From contig OY829326.1 in NCBI GenBank assembly GCA_963691655.1, forward strand, positions 149,190,998 to 149,254,997: a stretch of 64,000 nt of DNA. Direction: 5' to 3'. Shown one piece after another: positions 1 to 11,201 of this stretch. The stretch is from Toxonevra muliebris. Its lineage: Eukaryota; Arthropoda; Insecta; Diptera; Pallopteridae. Every line of letters begins with the position of its first letter. Positions within the stretch are counted from its first letter, which is position 1. A program made the translations under genes and the position numbers. Below the pieces are notes generated by a model that was given only the letters and a program-made list of their open reading frames with translations, was not told where the DNA came from and searched no databases.

Positions 1-1049
1 GGGTTCCCAAACACTTTCGCCCTTAAGCTAAACTTCTCCATTCTACTTGTTGTAATATATTGTACTACAGTTGGAGTACGCAAAGTGAGAAACATAAAGC
101 CTTGAATCTACCCTAAGCATTTGCAAACTTCCTAAGCCTACAGGGATCAAAGTTGGTTAAATCTTTTTTGTCAAGAAATGTTTGTCTTAGGTCTCACATG
201 TTATCCAAAAGAAAACAGAATATTCGCATATGACAAGCCTGACAGACCTCGCATAGGTCCCATTCTCCGATTTAGAATTTTCTCGGCTAGTTATGGAAAA
301 TGTGGAAAAGTTGATTTAAATGTAAATGCCTACAGTCAGATGATCTTGTATGTTGCCTAGATGTTAAAAGATAGAAAATGACAAACGACTTACTTAAACA
401 ATGAGTTTCTGTAAGAAACTCTTCGGTAAGACATTGAGTTATATATAAACAGGTTAATGAACAAATGTAGTCATCACAACAACAATGTATATAGAGACGG
501 GCAAATCAGACGGCCGTTTCGGAATCCGCCACAATTCCTCATCAGTGATCTTAGTGATAGTTTTTATTCTTTCAATATCCTATATAAGCTACTAATATTT
601 GAAATCATAACCCAGAATTACAGATTTGATTCCAAATATCTTCACTGAATACAGATATTGAAAGAAACTACCACTACCGTTCTATATACTTATGTTGTTG
701 TTTTTCCCCCATTGTAGCTAGTCTGCATAACAGTTCGTTTTTTGAAAGTCTAGTACATGAGAGAGTGTGTGTGTTTATGAGAATATGATTCTAGGTGTCA
801 TTTTTTCTGAACTGTCCCCATTCGATTAGTTCATGATGACATGGGGTCTTCAAGCGTTGGTCTTGTATCGTTATAAATATTCATTAAGAAAACTGCTCGG
901 AGGATACGAAACTTGTCAAACTTGCTAAATGGTGGGCATTCTTGGCGGAATTCCAAACTTTCTAATCTACTCTGTATTTCTGTACCAGGTTCGATACTTT
1001 CTACTGGGTCCGATTAGACTGACCAATGTTTCTCTTTGATTTTAATTGG
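1..1049. other. Unannotated AT-rich DNA
   Basis: I see no supportable gene, RNA or transposon end here. Part of the right side (about 850-1049) may belong to the decayed non-LTR retrotransposon that becomes recognisable at 1050, but no motif supports that. Confidence 0.4.
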
Positions 1050-1405
1050 TACACAGACTAGGTAAAATATGGATTGCTGTACGGGTGCTGGCTTTGTTTG
1101 ACCTAACACTAGCATATCAATCCTACTGGTTATTTGGTCTGGTGTTTTTCAAGTCGAAATATATGCAATTGAGATGTGCGCAAATTTAAGCTTTCGTAAA
1201 GGCTTAAAAGGTGCAGTTATCGTTATTTTTTCTGACAACCACCAGGCGGCTCTCTTAGTATTCTTCTCATGGAACTTTCCTTTGAAACTGGTGAAAGAAT
1301 CTCTCGCGTTAGTCTATTCATAACAAAGCTATCCTTTTTTGGGTACCAGCCCACTGTAGTATTGCTGGCAATAAGGCCGCCACTGAACTTGCTAGTCTAT
1401 GTACA
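1050..1405 (+). pseudogene. Decayed non-LTR retrotransposon RNase H domain
   Basis: Read across several frames, this stretch keeps the ordered landmarks of a retrotransposon RNase H. They are YTD followed by a Gly-rich CTGAGF (first catalytic Asp), VFQVEIYAIE (catalytic Glu), FSDN-QAAL (second Asp), KLVKES, and a C-terminal WVPAHCSIAGNKAA-ELA-like end. Stop codons and small indels interrupt it (for example one base is missing before the GGGTACCAGCC that would encode WVPA), so it cannot make a protein. The arrangement is known from RNase H-bearing non-LTR families (I and R1 groups). I cannot tell which family from this fragment. No 3' end or target duplication is clear, although an A-run follows at about 1470. 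Confidence 0.6.
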
Positions 1406-1754
1406 TTGGCCTTGATATTTTCTGTGGTTTTGGTTGGACCACTCCGAAATCTAACGTTGAGGAGTGGATTAAAAAAAAAAAGAATAACTTTTTATTTTAT
1501 TCTAATTTATTCTATTAACTTTTTATTAGAATAAAATTTCAGGTCTCAGGCAAGCGAAAGTTCTTGTCGTTCTTCTCATTCATAATGAGTCTTCTCTGGG
1601 TATTATGTGCTCAGATATTATCTAAATAAGATTGAACATTGAACAGTTTGTTGATATAGAGTCCAGTCTATTTTTTTCTTCTTTCTTTTTAATAGCCAAT
1701 CAATACACAGTAAGTTATGGAAGAAAGAAAGAAAAGAAGAAATATAGGTAAAGA

Positions 1755-1852
1755 ACCATTCCCTAGTCGGGAATTGAATGCAGAATCTTAGAGACAAGAG
1801 TGTGGCACACTCCTAGACCACTGATGTCTAGGCGAATGTCCTGCTCGGGGTA
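1755..1852 (-). repeat. tRNA-derived SINE remnant
   Basis: On the minus strand this contains an A-box-like stretch (CTAGACATCAGTGGTCTAGG) and about 50 bases later a B-box-like GCATTCAATTCCCGA, the two internal RNA polymerase III promoter elements of a tRNA. It does not fold into a convincing tRNA cloverleaf, so it is better read as a SINE head than as a tRNA gene. Confidence 0.4.
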
Positions 1853-3414
1853 GGTTCAGCCGGAAACTATTTTCTTGACTATAGTCACAGTGGTATATTA
1901 GAAGATCATTGTTCTTTTTCGGGACTATACCCAAAGTTTAAAGATGTTATTGAATATTTGGAAAAACTTGGATTATTAAACTCCATGGCAGACTATGCGT
2001 TTGCCACCAACAAAAGCGGAAGAGCGAAAGGCGAAAAGCCGAAACCTGATTTGTCAACGTTAGTTAAAATTATGAACATTTAAAAACACCCGACTTCCTT
2101 CCTCCACTTCGGCTTAAAGAAATATGGGATTATATGATACAAGAATTTCAATGTTTCGACTTTTAGTTTTATAATGCAATTTCTTTTTTTTATATTATTA
2201 AGTTTTGGCAAATTCCTAACAAATACCTACTGAATAAATTTATCCTTTAATAAATTCAATTTACTTAGCAACTTACAATTAGAACGAAATTAAAACTCGG
2301 TCAACAATCTTTCATAGCATTTAACACATTTTCACAAACATACACATAAGCTTAAGTATGTTTGCAGCTCCAATGCTCCAACTTCATATGAAGCGAATCT
2401 ATTAAAACTCACGTCATTTACAGTGAAGAATAAATAGGAAAAGCAGCAGCAGCGGAAAAAAAAATTAAGCATAAATAGTAAATAGAAGAAAATAAAATTA
2501 TATAGCATGTATATATGTATGTACCTACTATGAATCCAATACAATCCTACACTCACCGCAAGAAACATATTCATTTTGGTGGTATCCCTAAGGATTGTAT
2601 TTGTTGCCTGTTGGGGTTGCAGCAGCATTTTCTATATTATATGTTAAGCCTAGTGCACAGATCCAATTACGTATAAAAACCAAGCGACTACAGTAGCAAG
2701 AAAACGCCATCCCAACACTAGCACAAAACAACTACCACCAGCACTAGCTCCACTACCAGTTCCCTAAACATGGAGCACTGTTAAGCACTCAAAGTGATAC
2801 AGCCTTAGAGGAGTAGTAGTCATAGTCGCAGTCGGAGTTGTAGTCGTCCTCGTACGTTTTGAATTGCGCTGTATGTCTGCAAATGATTTTACTGCTTGAC
2901 TGTAGTGGAAACATTCATTAAATTTTTCATTTCTTCAATTATGTCTCGTTTATTTCTGTTCGTTTCTTTTTTCATTTTGTTGCATTTCTCTAATAGTTCT
3001 CCAGTTTTTTTTTCTCCTTTTTTTTTAGGTTGGTAGTAGGGTAGTATTTAGTAGAGAATAATCTTAGTCGTAATGTTTTTTTTTTTTTTTTTTTTTTTTT
3101 TTTGTAGTTTGCCATCAGCATAATAACAATAGGGAATCTCGGAAAATGCATGCCATATTCTTCTCAACTCTAAGCTTAGAACAAAAAATCATAAAAAATC
3201 ATTTTACTTTCATAGGAATTTGCTCTATTTTTCTCTTTTGTTTTCTATTTGTTCGCAAATACTTTCGTTTTGTTTTTTACAAATTTTAAAAATTACGTTT
3301 TCTTTTAAGTTCTGGAACAAAAGAATTCTTTAAGAAAGCAGTTATATTGTTTAGGTATATAATAATATAGTTGCCACATAATTGTGGATATGATAGGGAA
3401 ATTTCGATTATGAT
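1853..3414. other. Unannotated stretch with a long T homopolymer
   Basis: No gene is recognisable. It contains an irregular GTAGTC-type simple repeat around 2812-2860 and a run of 28 T at 3076-3103. The T-run could be the reverse-strand tail of an old retrotransposed insertion, but no flanking element was identified. Confidence 0.4.
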
Positions 3415-3727
3415 TTGACAGGCTAAGAGGAAAAGCGGGCTAAAATTTATATAAGAGCAAAAGTGAAATAATTTAGAGTGTCAGTGCAAGAAAGGCATAA
3501 GTAATACGGTTTAGAGTAAAAACGAAACGCCTTAAAAGTAAGAGCAAAAACGGTATAACAATTCTTTCAGAGCAAGAACAACATAGTTTTTTATTCCGTT
3601 TTCGCTCTGAACATATATCGTTTAACTTTTGCTCTGAACATATTTCGTTTTGCTTTTGCTCTTAAGTAAAATTATTCCATTTTTTCTGAAGTTAGAAGTT
3701 ATTCCACTTTTCCTCTCAGCCTCTCAA
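3415..3727. repeat. Hairpin MITE, family 1, copy 1
   Basis: About 313 bp with near-perfect terminal inverted repeats. It starts TTGACAGGCTGAGAGG and ends CCTCTCAGCCTCTCAA. The interior carries short inverted and direct subrepeats around the phrase GCTCTGAACATAT. Copies 2 (3768-4045) and 3 (44837-45147) share sequence across their length. No reading frame of note. This is a non-autonomous DNA element whose superfamily cannot be set because the target duplication is not clear. Confidence 0.85.
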
Positions 3728-3767
3728 ATGAGGACGATTCGGTTTTATATCATTTTCGAATGATAAA

Positions 3768-4045
3768 TGACAGGCTGAGAGGAAAAGCGGGCTAAAATTT
3801 ATATAAGAGCAAAAGTGAAATAATTTAGTGTGTCAGTGCAAGAATGACATAAGCAATACGGCTTAGAGTGAAAATGAAACAATTCTTTCAGAGCAAGAAC
3901 AGCATAGTTTTTTATTCCGTTTTCGCTCTGAACATATTTCGTTTCACTTTTGCTCTGAACATATTTCGTTTTGCTTTTGCTCTTAAGTAAAATTATTCCA
4001 CTTTTTTCTGAACGTAGAAGTTATACCACTTTTCTTCTCAGCGTC
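3768..4045. repeat. Hairpin MITE, family 1, copy 2
   Basis: Second copy of the same MITE, in the same orientation and only 40 bp after copy 1. It lacks part of the interior: the phrase about cgccttaaaagtaagagc in copy 1 is missing. It ends in a slightly mutated terminal repeat (TTCTCAGCGTC). The close spacing suggests a local duplication or two insertions in the same target. Confidence 0.8.
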
Positions 4046-6713
4046 TTATTTATAACAAATGCATAGGAATTTCAAAATTATATTGTCACTAGCTTTTGAA
4101 AAATATTTCAACACATTTGCAGATTTGGAGTTTTTGAAATACCTAAAGCCTGAAATTTACGTTTTTTTTTTCTTTAAAAAAAGTAAAAAATTAGAAGTAA
4201 AACCTACATTGAACTATAATTACGTGTAGTTAGCTCTCATAGATTCAGAAAAAGAAAGATTTTAAAAATCTGACATTAAGTTTTGATCATTAGAATAGGC
4301 GGATTTAAGTGGGTCCATAAATAAAGCTCATAATGATGGAAATATTTAGTAAGTGAAGAAAATCATAGCTTAGTGTTATTAATAGATTCTCTAGGGGCTT
4401 GGTAAAGGGACGAATTATGATTTTCCTAGTTCCTTTACTTACAAAAGTTTTTAATATTTTTTTATTGGGAACTATTTTTATTAGGACGTGAGAGGGAGGA
4501 AGGGCGGTAATTTCAAAATTTATTTTATGTTTAATACTGTATAAAGAAGGATAAGAAAGCGGCAGCCCCTCCTAAAAATGTGGATGCCTATTACCAGAGG
4601 GGGGGAAAAAGGCAAATTCAAATTCCTGATTTTCGTATTTCTGGCTAACATATATCACTTATGAGAAAGATAAAAAAATATTATTAAAAATTTATGGAAT
4701 ACTATAGATAATAAATTTTTTTTTGCTTCTTTTCCGCCCCCTGTGTTTACCTTTTGTAATCTATCTAGAGTTAAACTGTTTTTCGGTTATTCGGTTTGTT
4801 TTTCTTCTGAACTATGGTCTAAATTTGGGAGTATGAATTAGCTTGAATTTATATCCGCTCAACCCTAAATCTTTCACGGTGGTATTTCTTGTTAGTCAAT
4901 CATATCTAGCCAATCAAACTATAAACAAAATAGGCAAAACAAATAGAATTGGGCAAAACTCTTCAGCTTCTAAACTACTGAACTGATTTCGATATGTTTT
5001 TTCAACTATGGACAAAGAAATTCATATGTGGAGGTAAAGGTAAATATGGTGAACAAAAAATAACCAAAAACTGAAAAAAAATTCTAAGATTTAGAACCAT
5101 TCTATAGTTTAAGAAACAGTTAAGTTCAAAAGTAAATTCATAAAGAACCTGGACTTACAATGTACATCCTGAGTCAGAAAAAAATGTAATTATCATCTTC
5201 ATTGAGCTTGGTATGAACTGAAAACATTATTTGGTATCGAAATATCTGGAAACCGTTGAGTTCAAAACTAAAAATTGATTTTTTCAATCATTTTAGATAT
5301 TCCAGAAAGTGAGTGGGTTTAAAATGTCAAAAAATAATCAGTAGAAACTGGAGATGAAACATTTTTTTCATTTTTTTTTTTTGATTTATGAGATTTATAT
5401 TCTTTTAGCAGTTTAGAAATATTTGTTGTGGCCAAGTAAAATTTAATTTTGGATGGAGTATCCCAAACTAGAGTTTCTGTTTAAATTGTATATTTGAAAA
5501 CGAAATCTCTAGAATCTGAATCCCCAAATTTAAGAATTTCTCTATTTTATTCTCCGTTAAATTAAATTTCTTTAGTATAGTCTCCATTACTAAAATTTAT
5601 TCTTGCAAAATCTTTCAATTTCAGCACAATAACTAAATATCGGATCAAATTTTCTTCCATTCTTTAAAATCACAAATAATGCGTTTTTTTTTTTTTTTTT
5701 TTTTGATATTTATTGAGGTTTTGAACCTATTACATTTTGATTTGATTATATTATCTATCTGGAGATTAAATTTTTGAAGTTCTGACTTAAAGATTTTGAT
5801 ATGGCGATATGCTTACTTAAAATTTCTTTACCAATCCGAATCAACTTAACCGTCTTAACCTTCAATATGCTTTCCATATTGGCTGCAGTTTAAACCCTGT
5901 GGCAACTCTCTGCCAACGTATTCGAACTACTCGTCATTGTAGATATTTACTACTACTTGTTTTTTAATATACTTATTCTTATTGCTTTTAAATCTATTCT
6001 TTTGTTATATAATAGAATAGAAAAAATTTCTCATTTAAAATAATACCTGTGTAAGTATTTGAACTTTTATGCCCAGCCGCATTTGCTATTCGATTTTAGA
6101 CGCATTTCAGCACAAATACAATACAAATGTAGGTAGCTCTAGCTCACTCTAAACTTTTTATGTGGGCTTATTTTGCAGTAATTCCATTTTATAACTTAAT
6201 GCAGTCGCAGTCTATGCAATTTCTATGTACATTCAACTCCCGTATTTGTTCTTTTCTTTTCGTGTTATAAAAGTCTATTTTTTTTTATTATTATTATTTT
6301 TTTTTTTGATCTCTCATTTCGTCTCGTTTCATGTTTGAATTGCATCCAAAATTGCATACACGTGCATCCTAGTTTCGTTTTTTTTTGTTGTTGTACTAGA
6401 GTTGCTAATATCCTTTCAATGATGTTCATAAAATTTGATTTTTATTTTTTCGTTTTCTTCGTTTTTTTGTCTAGCATCTGCTATTGTGCAATGCCATTGA
6501 ACTTTTTGAGGATTTTTTGGCTTACGAATCTTGGCAAAAAAAAAAAAAGAAAAGCTTTATTAAAGTAATTTGTTTTATATGTAACTATTTTAGATGCGGG
6601 TTTATGCGGGTATTTTGAAAATATTTATATACTATAATCCTGGGAAGGTGTAACAGGTAGTTGTATGCTTGTCTGATGCTACATTCTGATGAGCATGAGT
6701 GGCTCTATTATAT
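4046..6713. other. Unannotated AT-rich stretch
   Basis: Long AT-rich DNA with homopolymer T runs (about 5683-5704 and 6296-6307). I see no gene or transposon terminus that I can defend. Short GC-richer spots at about 4560-4610 and 4730-4745 do not form an inverted pair that I can confirm. Confidence 0.4.
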
Positions 6714-6715
6714 TA

Positions 6716-8005
6716 AGGAGTGAGATTGAAAAAATCTTAACATATATAAAATTCAATAATTTTTAAACGGTTGATCTTAGAGTCTTGATTTTTTTTTTTT
6801 AATTTAATTGATAATATTTTACAAATTACAGAAAAATATAACTTTTATAGTTCTAACCACTATTTATGAACTCATGGACATTTTTTGGTAAGCCTTCCAT
6901 TAGAGATTTGGTAGTTGTCTCAGACAACTTTTTGGAACAATTTTCCCATCTCCTTTTAAAATCTTCGATCTTTTGGGACACCTTTTTTGTGTTCTTTAAG
7001 TTTCTTTTCACAAGAGCCTAATATCTCTCCACTGGTCTTAGCTCCGGACAATTTGGAGGATTGGCCTCTATTGGTACAAAACCTATGTTAATAATTTTGG
7101 TACCACTCCAGAGCTTTCTTGCAGTAGTGACATGATGCCAAATCGGGCCATGTGGACACATTGTGCGCTCTTATGAAAGGAAGAAGTCTTTTTTTCAAAC
7201 ATTCTTTTATGTATATTTCAGGATTTATAGAGCCCACTGTAACAAATGACTTGCTTCTTGCAACCGCATATAGCTTGCCATATCAGGAATTTTTTAGGAA
7301 CTTTTGTCTGCTTTTGGATTCTAAATTGTTCTTCGACATTTTCTCGAGCATCAGCAACATTAAAATTTTGACCCGGAAGCTGCGTAAAATCTGCCAGTAC
7401 ATACGTTTCGTCGTCCATTATACAACATGAATATTTTTGTAAGAAATTCGATTTTAATTTCCGATCCCTACTTATGGCGTCTAAATTTTTTGCAGCACTC
7501 CTGTCTTCAGCTTTTTGGACTTTGTATGTTTTCAAACCTGCATTGGCTTTAACTTTTCGCACCAAATAGTCAGAGCACTGGGCTAACCGGGCAGCTTTTC
7601 TACCAGATGTTTTTGGAGATCTTTCCAATATGCTTTCTATTTTCTTGGCTTTCCCAATATCATGTGGTCCTTGTTTTCTTCCCGAACCAGGTTTCCAATC
7701 GATGGTCAAATTCTCCTGAAACTGTTTAATAGCATTGGAAACAGTTTAACGGCAGACTCTCAATTCTTTGGCCAATTTTTTGTAGAACAAATTTAGATTT
7801 TTTTGAAAATTTTTAATAATTTTAAGACGTACTTCTTTTTCTTCACTCATTTTGATCAAACTCACAATAAATCAACATGTTTGTCATTAAAAATAACAAC
7901 TGACATATTTTTCAAAGATAACTAGATCAAAGAAATTTTTAAATTTTACAGCCAAACAAAATTATTAGGTAAAATATGTGTTAAGATTTTTTCAATCTCA
8001 CTCCT
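6716..8005 (-). mobile_element. Tc1-like DD37E transposon, full length, copy 1
   Basis: A 1,290-bp element bounded by inverted repeats of about 29 bp beginning AGGAGTGAGATTGAAAAAA, each flanked by TA (6714-6715 and 8006-8007). TA is the usual target duplication of the Tc1/mariner superfamily. It carries one transposase gene on the minus strand, now a pseudogene. The terminal about 60 bp are almost identical (one visible difference) to the surviving end of the second copy at 62421-63244, so the family moved relatively recently even though this gene is broken. Confidence 0.92.
6853..7850 (-). pseudogene. Tc1-like DD37E transposase, broken
   Basis: The ATG lies at 7850-7848. The N-terminal part (residues about 1-110) has the helix-turn-helix character expected for binding the terminal repeats. 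The catalytic part follows with DDETYV for the first acidic pair, then WPDLAS-HY and NCPELRPVERY. The spacing between the second Asp and the Glu is 37 residues in the better preserved copy at 62.4 kb, which defines the DD37E group. Damage: an in-frame TAA at 7748-7746, a frameshift near 7218 after an ICYSGLYK-like stretch that is read in the other frame in copy 2, a 6-bp deletion just before WPDLAS, and TAG at 7020-7018 where copy 2 has the conserved Trp after VERY. The ending HEFINSG and stop match copy 2 exactly. Non-functional. Confidence 0.92.
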
Positions 8006-8050
8006 TAATAAGGGGTTGTCATAATTCGAAATCAATGGGAAAGGTTAAAA

Positions 8051-8288
8051 GGAAATGAAAATAATGAAGCAAAAAATGTTTGATTTTCCATATCTGGTTA
8101 AGGCTTCAAGGCTTTCTATTTAGTATAAATTCAAATTCACTCCTATTTTTCCCCTACATAAATCTAATGAAAAATAATGAAAACAATGAAGCAAGAAATG
8201 TTTGATTTTCTAACTTTGGTTAAGTCTTCAAGGCTTTCTAGTAAAAATTCAAATTCATTCCTACTTTTCCCCTACATAAATCTGATTA
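8051..8288. repeat. Tandem duplication, about 118-bp unit, two copies
   Basis: Two adjacent, diverged copies of one unit share aatgtttgattttc, the phrase cttcaaggctttcta and a closing cccctacataaatct. It has no coding content and is best read as a local intronic duplication. Confidence 0.75.
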
Positions 8289-9300
8289 TTAAATATTTCT
8301 AAACAATACATTTTCTTTCATTCCCTATACAAACAAACCGCAACTTAATATAATTAAAGCCACCTACATACATACTAATTAATTGCTACTAATAAAATAT
8401 ACAATTCAACCTCAAAGGAGAATGAATCTAAAACGGAAAACAAGAAAAATAAACCCTGCAATAATTTCGAACACCCGCCAAATGCGAAGCAACCATAAAT
8501 TATGTTGCCACACCACTACATATCACAACCACCATATAACAGAAATATGTCTTACATACAACATCAAGAAAAACTACAAGCAACACCAAAATAATAACAA
8601 CAAAAATGTACAAAACATTAAATAAAGAAAAACTGAATATAGTAAATGAAAAGCTTGAAGCTTGATTTATCAATTATGAATACAAAAGAGAAAAAAAAAA
8701 ACATTACCACAACAAATAATTTCGACAACCCCTAATTGATGCAAATACAACCCACGCATCATCATCATTATCAGCTATACACAAAAGGGTTGAGAGTAAG
8801 TAAAAATATGCCATCAAAAGGATATTTTACTTACACACATACACACGCAGATATACGCATACACACACACCCACATGTCTACATGTACATTTAAATATGA
8901 GAAATTGCAAGCAACAAGGCAAAGCGCTTGAACTTGAACGTCAAACGTTGGCTAAAACATGAACTCCACTACACTGTACTACACTTTTTTGTTGTTAAAA
9001 GAGTTTTGCCATTGAATGTTGTTATTAAACTTAAACTTGGGGAGTGTGAGGGAGAAGGAGCACGAACATTGGCATGCCGTGCGCATAAAATATGCAAAAG
9101 TGCATTATTTTCTTTGCTCATTCCAACGAAAAAAGAAACTCATAAAAAAATATTTATACGTGTATAAAAACAATACAAATTATTTTTGTCGATCTAGACC
9201 GATTTCTTAATACCCTGCAATAAAGTATTTTTAGTCTAATGTTTGAATGAGGTAGTTTTCGGCTTGTATTTTAAAACTAGAGTACTGATTTTATTAAGCA
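8289..9300. other. Unannotated stretch
   Basis: A-rich DNA with a short CA-rich patch at about 8836-8875. Overlapping short open frames at 8928-9210 have no recognisable domain and I treat them as chance. Nothing else is supported. Confidence 0.4.
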
Positions 9301-10180
9301 ATCACACTGTCCTGCATGGATTTTGAGAATAAGATGATTTCTGGTGTTTCCGATAGAATTTTTCATGCTAAACACGAATCTGGAATTAAAAACTTTCCAT
9401 CACGTCACGTTTTCAAGAAAAAAGGGATTGGAACCCCTAAAAACAGCGTTTTTGGCAATTTTTGGAAAATTGTGGAGCTGAAATTACATTAGAAATTAAA
9501 GCCTACACCATACCCTTTCAAATGAGCCCTAAGCCAAATTGTTAGCATGTGCCCTTAGAGCAAGGGTTGCGGATATGTCTAGGGGTGCAGGAAAAAATGT
9601 GCATAGAACGAATTTTATGTTATTTACACCCACGACCATACATAATAATAATGCAGTGGAGCGAAATGTTTTAAAAGTCATTGGTTACACATCTGCAGTC
9701 AGATTCAAAAATTCAAAATTGCGGATCAAATATGGTGGACGGATCTAATCTAATTTATACCTACAGCCAGATATCATGAAAAGTGCAGTGGTCCGAAGTG
9801 TTTTAAGGGTCGCTGGTTACAAATCTGAAGTCAGATTTTAAAAATTCAAAATGGCGGAGTATTAGGATGTAAGATAAAATCAGTTCTGCGTACATTTTTT
9901 TCATGCACTCCTAGATATGAGTACACCCCCTGCTCTAAGGGCGCATGCGAACAGCCTATAACTTATGATATTAGCGCAGTTTGTAGAACGTCAGGCTTTA
10001 GCTCCACAATTTTTCAAAAATGGCCAAAAACGTTATTTTTTTTTAGGGAAACGTGATCTCGAAAACGTGACGTGATGGTTTTTGACCACAAATTCGTGTT
10101 CAGCATGGAAAAATCATTTGGAATCAATAGAAGCCATTTTATTCGCACAAGAAAAGTTGAAATTTCCAGGGCAGTGTAAT
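9301..10180. repeat. Fold-back element with long inverted arms
   Basis: The left arm (about 9301-9600) and right arm (about 9890-10180) are inverted copies. Both contain the phrase atgct-aacacgaat, then catcacgtcacgtttt, aattgtggagct and a cccttagagca motif in matching order. The middle holds two direct copies of a unit ending in ttcaaaaattcaaaatt or attcaaaatggcgga. Single-arm relatives lie at 29974-30120, and related middle units at 16040-16300 and 21590-21760. No reading frame of interest. It is probably a non-autonomous fold-back DNA element. Confidence 0.8.
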
Positions 10181-10794
10181 CAATTCGATATTATCTATCT
10201 ATAAATTTCTAATTTCCATAGACACTCATATTTTCAAAAAGTCAGTCAAAACCCTCAGTGGGATTTTTTGTCATAAAAATGGAGATAATTAAAATTCTAG
10301 AAATGATAATTCAATAAAAACTTTAGGAAGATAAATGACTAGACAGCTGTTATAACTAGGGTCTCTTAGACAAAATGTAAAGCTCTGAGAGAAATACACA
10401 TTTTTCTAACAATAGATTACCAATAAATAGGAATAGAGGCCCCTAAATCCGAGAAAACTCTAAGAACTTGCGCCTTCTACCTAGACTAGATATGGGACAA
10501 TCTGTACTAAAAAAGTTTAAAGTATTTAACTTGCTGAATTATATACAATTTCAAGAATAGTCTTTTGTCTGAATTTAGAGTCTTCTGAAATAGTTAGATG
10601 CATATTTTTTTTAAATATTCAATTACATTAAACTTGTGGTGGTTTTTATTGTTTTCTTCTCCACTTTTTTTTAAATGTTGACATCTTCAAAAGTTCTCCA
10701 TTCCAGCCTCATAATGAATTTGTTTTAAAACAAAGTAAACTTAAATATTTGATATGGCAGCTCAATGCTGCACATAAATTAAAATTGAGTTAAC
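10181..10794. other. Unannotated AT-rich stretch
   Basis: I see no coding signal, transposon end or RNA here. Confidence 0.4.
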
Positions 10795-10905
10795 CCAGCA
10801 AATGAGAGGGACAGTGCATTTTCGCTCTCATCTCAATTTGAGAGTGCGAACAAATTTCGTATAAAAAAAATGAGAAGAGAGAGCGACATTTGATCGGTGC
10901 ATACG
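10795..10905. repeat. Short repeat related to the MITE at 19846-20098
   Basis: It shares an ordered set of phrases (aatttgaga, a gtataaaaaaa or gtaaaaaaa stretch, atga-aagagag, a gatcggtg or accggtg terminus) with 19985-20098. In both places it abuts the same end of a TATAAACACAACC-type MITE, so the two repeats may have been moved or duplicated together. Confidence 0.5.
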
Positions 10906-11007
10906 TCATAATGGTATAAACACAACCAAAGCAGCCTGCCTCTAAGCGTCAACTTCATTGATGAGAATAAACATAACAAGAGCGTCAACCACTAGCGTCA
11001 AAAATAT

Positions 11008-11201
11008 TTGAATGTGGAAAAGCGTTTGTTCTGGCATCACTTATCAGGCTTACTTGGACCTTGCACGCATCTTTCTGCGCTTACGCTTCAACCTACGCAT
11101 ACGTTTATTACGCCACTTAGCTCTCATTAATTCCTTCTTTACACGAAGACGGCTATAGAACGAAAAAAAGTAAATATGTAAGTAATATGTATGTAAAAGT
11201 A
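11008..11201 (-). other. Captured genomic segment with eL41 exon and intron end
   Basis: This is the DNA present in MITE copy A but absent at the matching position of copies B and C. On the minus strand it reads: AT-rich sequence, a pyrimidine tract (tttactttttttcg) ending ttctatag, about 27 bases of leader, the eL41 frame, then about 40 bases of trailer. The pyrimidine-AG stretch looks like a 3' splice site upstream of the coding exon. If so, the segment was copied from genomic DNA and not from spliced mRNA. No poly(A) tail is seen. Its right border is rich in small aatatgta repeats, as often seen where filler DNA is made. Confidence 0.7.
11050..11127 (-). CDS. RpL41: Ribosomal protein eL41 (25 aa) inside a MITE
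   Basis: A complete 25-codon frame with ATG at 11127-11125 and TAA at 11052-11050. The product is the very small, Arg/Lys-rich ribosomal protein eL41 of the large subunit. The sequence starts MRAKWR and ends KMRARSK, and the length is the normal family length. I see a single difference from the near-invariant animal protein: Asn for Lys at residue 7. Both ends and the frame are intact, so it could in principle be translated, but its own promoter is not visible and it sits inside MITE copy A. The identity is certain. Whether it is a functional gene, an extra transduplicated copy or a young pseudogene is open. It is antisense to the host-like exons at the right of the window. Confidence 0.9.
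   Translation of the reverse strand: MRAKWRNKRMRRLKRKRRKMRARSK

Noticed and set aside
7152..7430. Plus-strand frame of 92 codons
   Set aside because: Antisense of the DD37E pseudogene at 6853-7850.
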